A DNA stretch of 7,683 nucleotides from Gammaproteobacteria bacterium (lineage in GTDB: Bacteria; Pseudomonadota; Gammaproteobacteria; Chromatiales; Chromatiaceae). The stretch covers positions 1 through 7,683 of the forward strand of contig VMDJ01000115.1 in assembly GCA_008080925.1 (NCBI GenBank), given 5' to 3'. Under the pieces are notes generated by a model, which saw only the letters and a list, made by a program, of their open reading frames with translations, did no database searches and was not told the origin of the DNA. Below are positions 5,886-7,683 of this stretch, piece by piece; position 1 is the stretch's first letter, and each line of letters opens with the position of its first letter. The translations under genes and the position numbers were made by a program.

Positions 5886-6776
5886 ATGGGTTTAGATGCA
5901 AAAGCTGCCGGTAACGTTGCCCACGTTTTATCCGAGGCATTGCCATACATTCAGCGGTTTAGTGGTCGCACTATCGTCATTAAGTACGGCGGTAATGCGA
6001 TGGAAGATGAGGCACTTAAAGCCGGTTTCGCGCGTGACATCGTGATGATGAAAACCGTCGGGATTAATCCTGTGATTGTGCATGGCGGCGGTCCGCAAAT
6101 TGGTGACTTGCTGAAACGTTTGGGTAAGCAGAGCGAGTTCATTCAGGGCATGCGTGTTACTGATACCGAAACCATGGACGTTGTTGAGATGGTATTGGGT
6201 GGCTCAGTGAATAAAGAGATCGTGAACTTGATTAATCGTCATGGCGGTCGTGCCGTGGGTTTGACGGGTAAAGACGGGGATTTGATTCGCGCCAAGAAGC
6301 TGACATTGAAATCTGCAGAAGCGGAAAACACGCCTTCAGAGATTATCGATATCGGTCATGTGGGTGAGGTGCAAAGCATCGATGCCTCGGTGGTGGATAT
6401 GTTGGTTCAGGGTGACTTCATTCCTGTGATTGCACCTATTGGTGTGGGTGCAGATGGTCATTCTTACAATATCAATGCTGACTTGGTTGCCGGTAAAGTG
6501 GCTGAGGTATTGAAGGCAGAGAAGTTGATCCTGTTAACCAACATTCAAGGCTTGCTGGATAAAGAAGGTAAGTTGCTTACCGGTCTAACCACTACTGATG
6601 TTGATGCTTTGATTGCTGATGGCACCATTCATGGTGGCATGTTGCCGAAGATTGCGTGCGCACTAGATTCAGTTAAAGGTGGAGTTAAGTCCGCACACAT
6701 TATTGATGGTCGTGTGCCACATGCAGTGATGGTTGAGCTCTTTACAGATGCAGGTATCGGTACGCTGATTCACTAA
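5886..6776 (+). CDS. argB: N-acetylglutamate kinase
   Basis: Phosphorylates N-acetyl-L-glutamate with ATP, the second step of arginine synthesis. It is a 296-residue amino acid kinase. KYGGNAM holds the phosphate-binding Lys33, HGGGPQIG is at 66-73, Arg90 lies in GMRVTD, NINAD (195-199) includes the catalytic Asp199, and GGMLPK ends in Lys255; these match Lys8, Arg66, Asp162 and Lys217 of E. coli. The extra N-terminal helix (AKAAGNVAHVLSEALPYI) is that of arginine-inhibited hexameric enzymes, as in Pseudomonas, and is absent from E. coli ArgB; feedback inhibition by arginine is therefore inferred. AAGAGAG stands before the ATG, 17 nt after dut. No other arg gene is in the window, so its place between dut and slmA is positional, not pathway based. 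Confidence 0.97.
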   Translation: MGLDAKAAGNVAHVLSEALPYIQRFSGRTIVIKYGGNAMEDEALKAGFARDIVMMKTVGINPVIVHGGGPQIGDLLKRLGKQSEFIQGMRVTDTETMDVVEMVLGGSVNKEIVNLINRHGGRAVGLTGKDGDLIRAKKLTLKSAEAENTPSEIIDIGHVGEVQSIDASVVDMLVQGDFIPVIAPIGVGADGHSYNINADLVAGKVAEVLKAEKLILLTNIQGLLDKEGKLLTGLTTTDVDALIADGTIHGGMLPKIACALDSVKGGVKSAHIIDGRVPHAVMVELFTDAGIGTLIH

Positions 6777-6779
6777 GTT

Positions 6780-7361
6780 ATGCCACGTCCTTCGCGCAAA
6801 AACTTGATTCTCGAAACGCTTGCAAAAGAGCTAGAGACGAACCCAGGTGATCGCATCACTACGGCAGGTTTGGCGCGTGCAGTAGGCGTGTCTGAGGCAG
6901 CGCTGTATCGCCACTTTGCGAGTAAGGCTCGCATGTTTGAGGGCTTAATCGTCTTTGCGGAAGAAGAAGTTTTTGCGCGTGTTAATCGTATTCTTGAAGA
7001 TGAAAAAAATACGATCTCGCGATGTGCAAAGGTGCTTTATTTGGTACTCGCTTTTGCTGATAACAATGCGGGGATCACACGTGTCTTGCTTGGCGACGTC
7101 TTGGTCGGTGAGCGTGAGCGATTGCTTGAGCGAGTGGCTCAATTTTTTGAACGCTTAGAGCTTCAATTGCGTCAAATCTTGCGTGAAGCGGCGATGCGTA
7201 ATGATTGTGAATTGCGTGTGAATGCCGAAGCCGCTGCAAGCTTATTGGCTGCCTATGTAGACGGCCGCCTTCATCTTTTCCAGCGCTCGGGGTTTAAAAC
7301 GCTAACCATCGATTCTTGGGAAGACGATTGGAAAATGCTGCAAGCGGCAGTGTTTGCATAA
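6780..7361 (+). CDS. slmA: Nucleoid occlusion factor SlmA (TetR family)
   Basis: DNA-bound inhibitor that blocks FtsZ ring assembly over the nucleoid. 193 residues, against 198 in E. coli. The N-terminal helix-turn-helix (about 26-48) contains GVSEAALYRHF, nearly identical to E. coli SlmA and the most diagnostic stretch, then SKARMFEGLI. The all-helical C-terminal domain carries FERLELQLRQILREAAMR, where E. coli has a closely similar FER-EAQLRQVLRE. The extreme N terminus is shorter than in E. coli. The ATG lies 3 nt after the argB TAA with no clear Shine-Dalgarno, so translation is probably coupled to argB. The dut-slmA link is kept as in E. coli, with argB inserted. A generic TetR repressor is the alternative, but the sequence match and location favour SlmA. 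Confidence 0.92.
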   Translation: MPRPSRKNLILETLAKELETNPGDRITTAGLARAVGVSEAALYRHFASKARMFEGLIVFAEEEVFARVNRILEDEKNTISRCAKVLYLVLAFADNNAGITRVLLGDVLVGERERLLERVAQFFERLELQLRQILREAAMRNDCELRVNAEAAASLLAAYVDGRLHLFQRSGFKTLTIDSWEDDWKMLQAAVFA

Positions 7362-7368
7362 TCTGCTC

Positions 7369-7683
7369 GTGCTTGAGCATCTATTTCTTTTTATTGCTTC
7401 GCTAATTGCCAACACCTTCTCAGCGCTTGCTGGGGGTGGTGCAGGATTGTTGCAACTCCCTATTTTGTTGTTCCTCGGATTAAGTTTTGGCACCGCGTTG
7501 GCCACACATAAAGTTGCGACAGTAGCTTTGGGTGAAGGTGCGCTAGAGCGCCGCTTTGTGTTCTTCATATTGGCGACAGGCTTACCCGGTGTGGTTATCG
7601 GAGCGGCGGTTATTCTTCAAGTGCCAGATGTTTGGGCACGATTTTTATTAGGCTTGCTAACCATTGGCTTAGCGATTTATTCC
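7369..7683 (+). CDS. TauE/SafE (TSUP) family membrane transporter, 3'-truncated by the window edge
   Basis: The reading frame is open to the end of the window with no stop: 105 residues. It reads as repeated hydrophobic segments (about 4-20, 25-45, 63-84 and 90 to the edge). The N-terminal SALAGGGAGLLQLPILLFLG is the glycine-rich first-repeat signature of the TSUP family, followed by ATHKVATVALGEGALERR, where family members have a similar loop. The family moves organic or inorganic anions such as sulfite, sulfoacetate or other sulfur compounds across the inner membrane; the substrate here cannot be told. GTG at 7369 is the most likely start, 7 nt after the slmA stop, putting the glycine motif at the usual distance from the N terminus; no Shine-Dalgarno is seen. 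The tight spacing suggests co-transcription with slmA. Confidence 0.82.
   Translation, partial: MLEHLFLFIASLIANTFSALAGGGAGLLQLPILLFLGLSFGTALATHKVATVALGEGALERRFVFFILATGLPGVVIGAAVILQVPDVWARFLLGLLTIGLAIYS

Noticed and set aside
7302..7568. Minus-strand open frame of 88 codons across the slmA end and the transporter start
   Set aside because: It is antisense to two recognisable genes and has no family match.
1..7683. An undescribed defence, mobile or biosynthetic system
   Set aside because: Every sizeable frame belongs to a known housekeeping or common transport/redox family; no transposase, integrase, att-like repeats, CRISPR-type repeats or toxin-antitoxin pair was seen.

Overview
The window is chromosomal housekeeping DNA, most likely from a gammaproteobacterium. 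MutM, L33, L28, RadC, CoaBC, Dut and SlmA resemble their E. coli counterparts closely over their whole lengths, and the block mutM-rpmG-rpmB-radC | coaBC-dut-...-slmA keeps the E. coli order. ArgB and its place next to dut look more like Pseudomonas, but no algC lies between dut and argB. Base composition looks near even (by eye, not computed). I cannot name the genus. These comparisons come from memory of the families, not from a search.

Layout, left to right. (1) 1-1232 (+) is the 3' part of a gamma-glutamyltransferase gene, cut by the left edge. It is followed by a perfect 13-bp bidirectional terminator at 1233-1270. (2) 1287-1941 (-) holds two small secreted monohaem c-type cytochrome genes, 10 nt apart, with a small palindrome in front of the first. 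(3) 2070-3372 (-) is rpmB-rpmG, then a terminator, then mutM. A good extended -10 promoter lies upstream of rpmB. (4) 3486-4160 (-) is radC, divergent from coaBC across 45 bp. Both genes appear to start with GTG. (5) 4206-7683 (+) is a compact run coaBC-dut-argB-slmA followed by a TauE/SafE-type membrane protein gene cut by the right edge. coaBC and dut overlap by 29 nt, and argB and slmA are separated by 3 nt, so this looks like one translationally coupled operon.

The gene products cover coenzyme A synthesis (CoaBC), dUTP removal (Dut), oxidised-base repair (MutM), arginine synthesis (ArgB), nucleoid occlusion of division (SlmA), two ribosomal proteins, glutathione/gamma-glutamyl turnover (Ggt) and periplasmic electron transfer (the cytochromes). 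Apart from the ribosomal pair and the coupled operon, they share no pathway.

I found no undescribed system, mobile element, CRISPR array or RNA gene, and no gene-free stretch longer than about 130 bp. The points most worth a second look are the tandem monohaem cytochromes (possibly equivalent to a diheme c4 split over two genes), the palindrome at their predicted transcription start, a Pro-to-Leu change in the otherwise canonical RadC HNHPSG motif, and mutM sitting directly behind a terminator without a visible Shine-Dalgarno.
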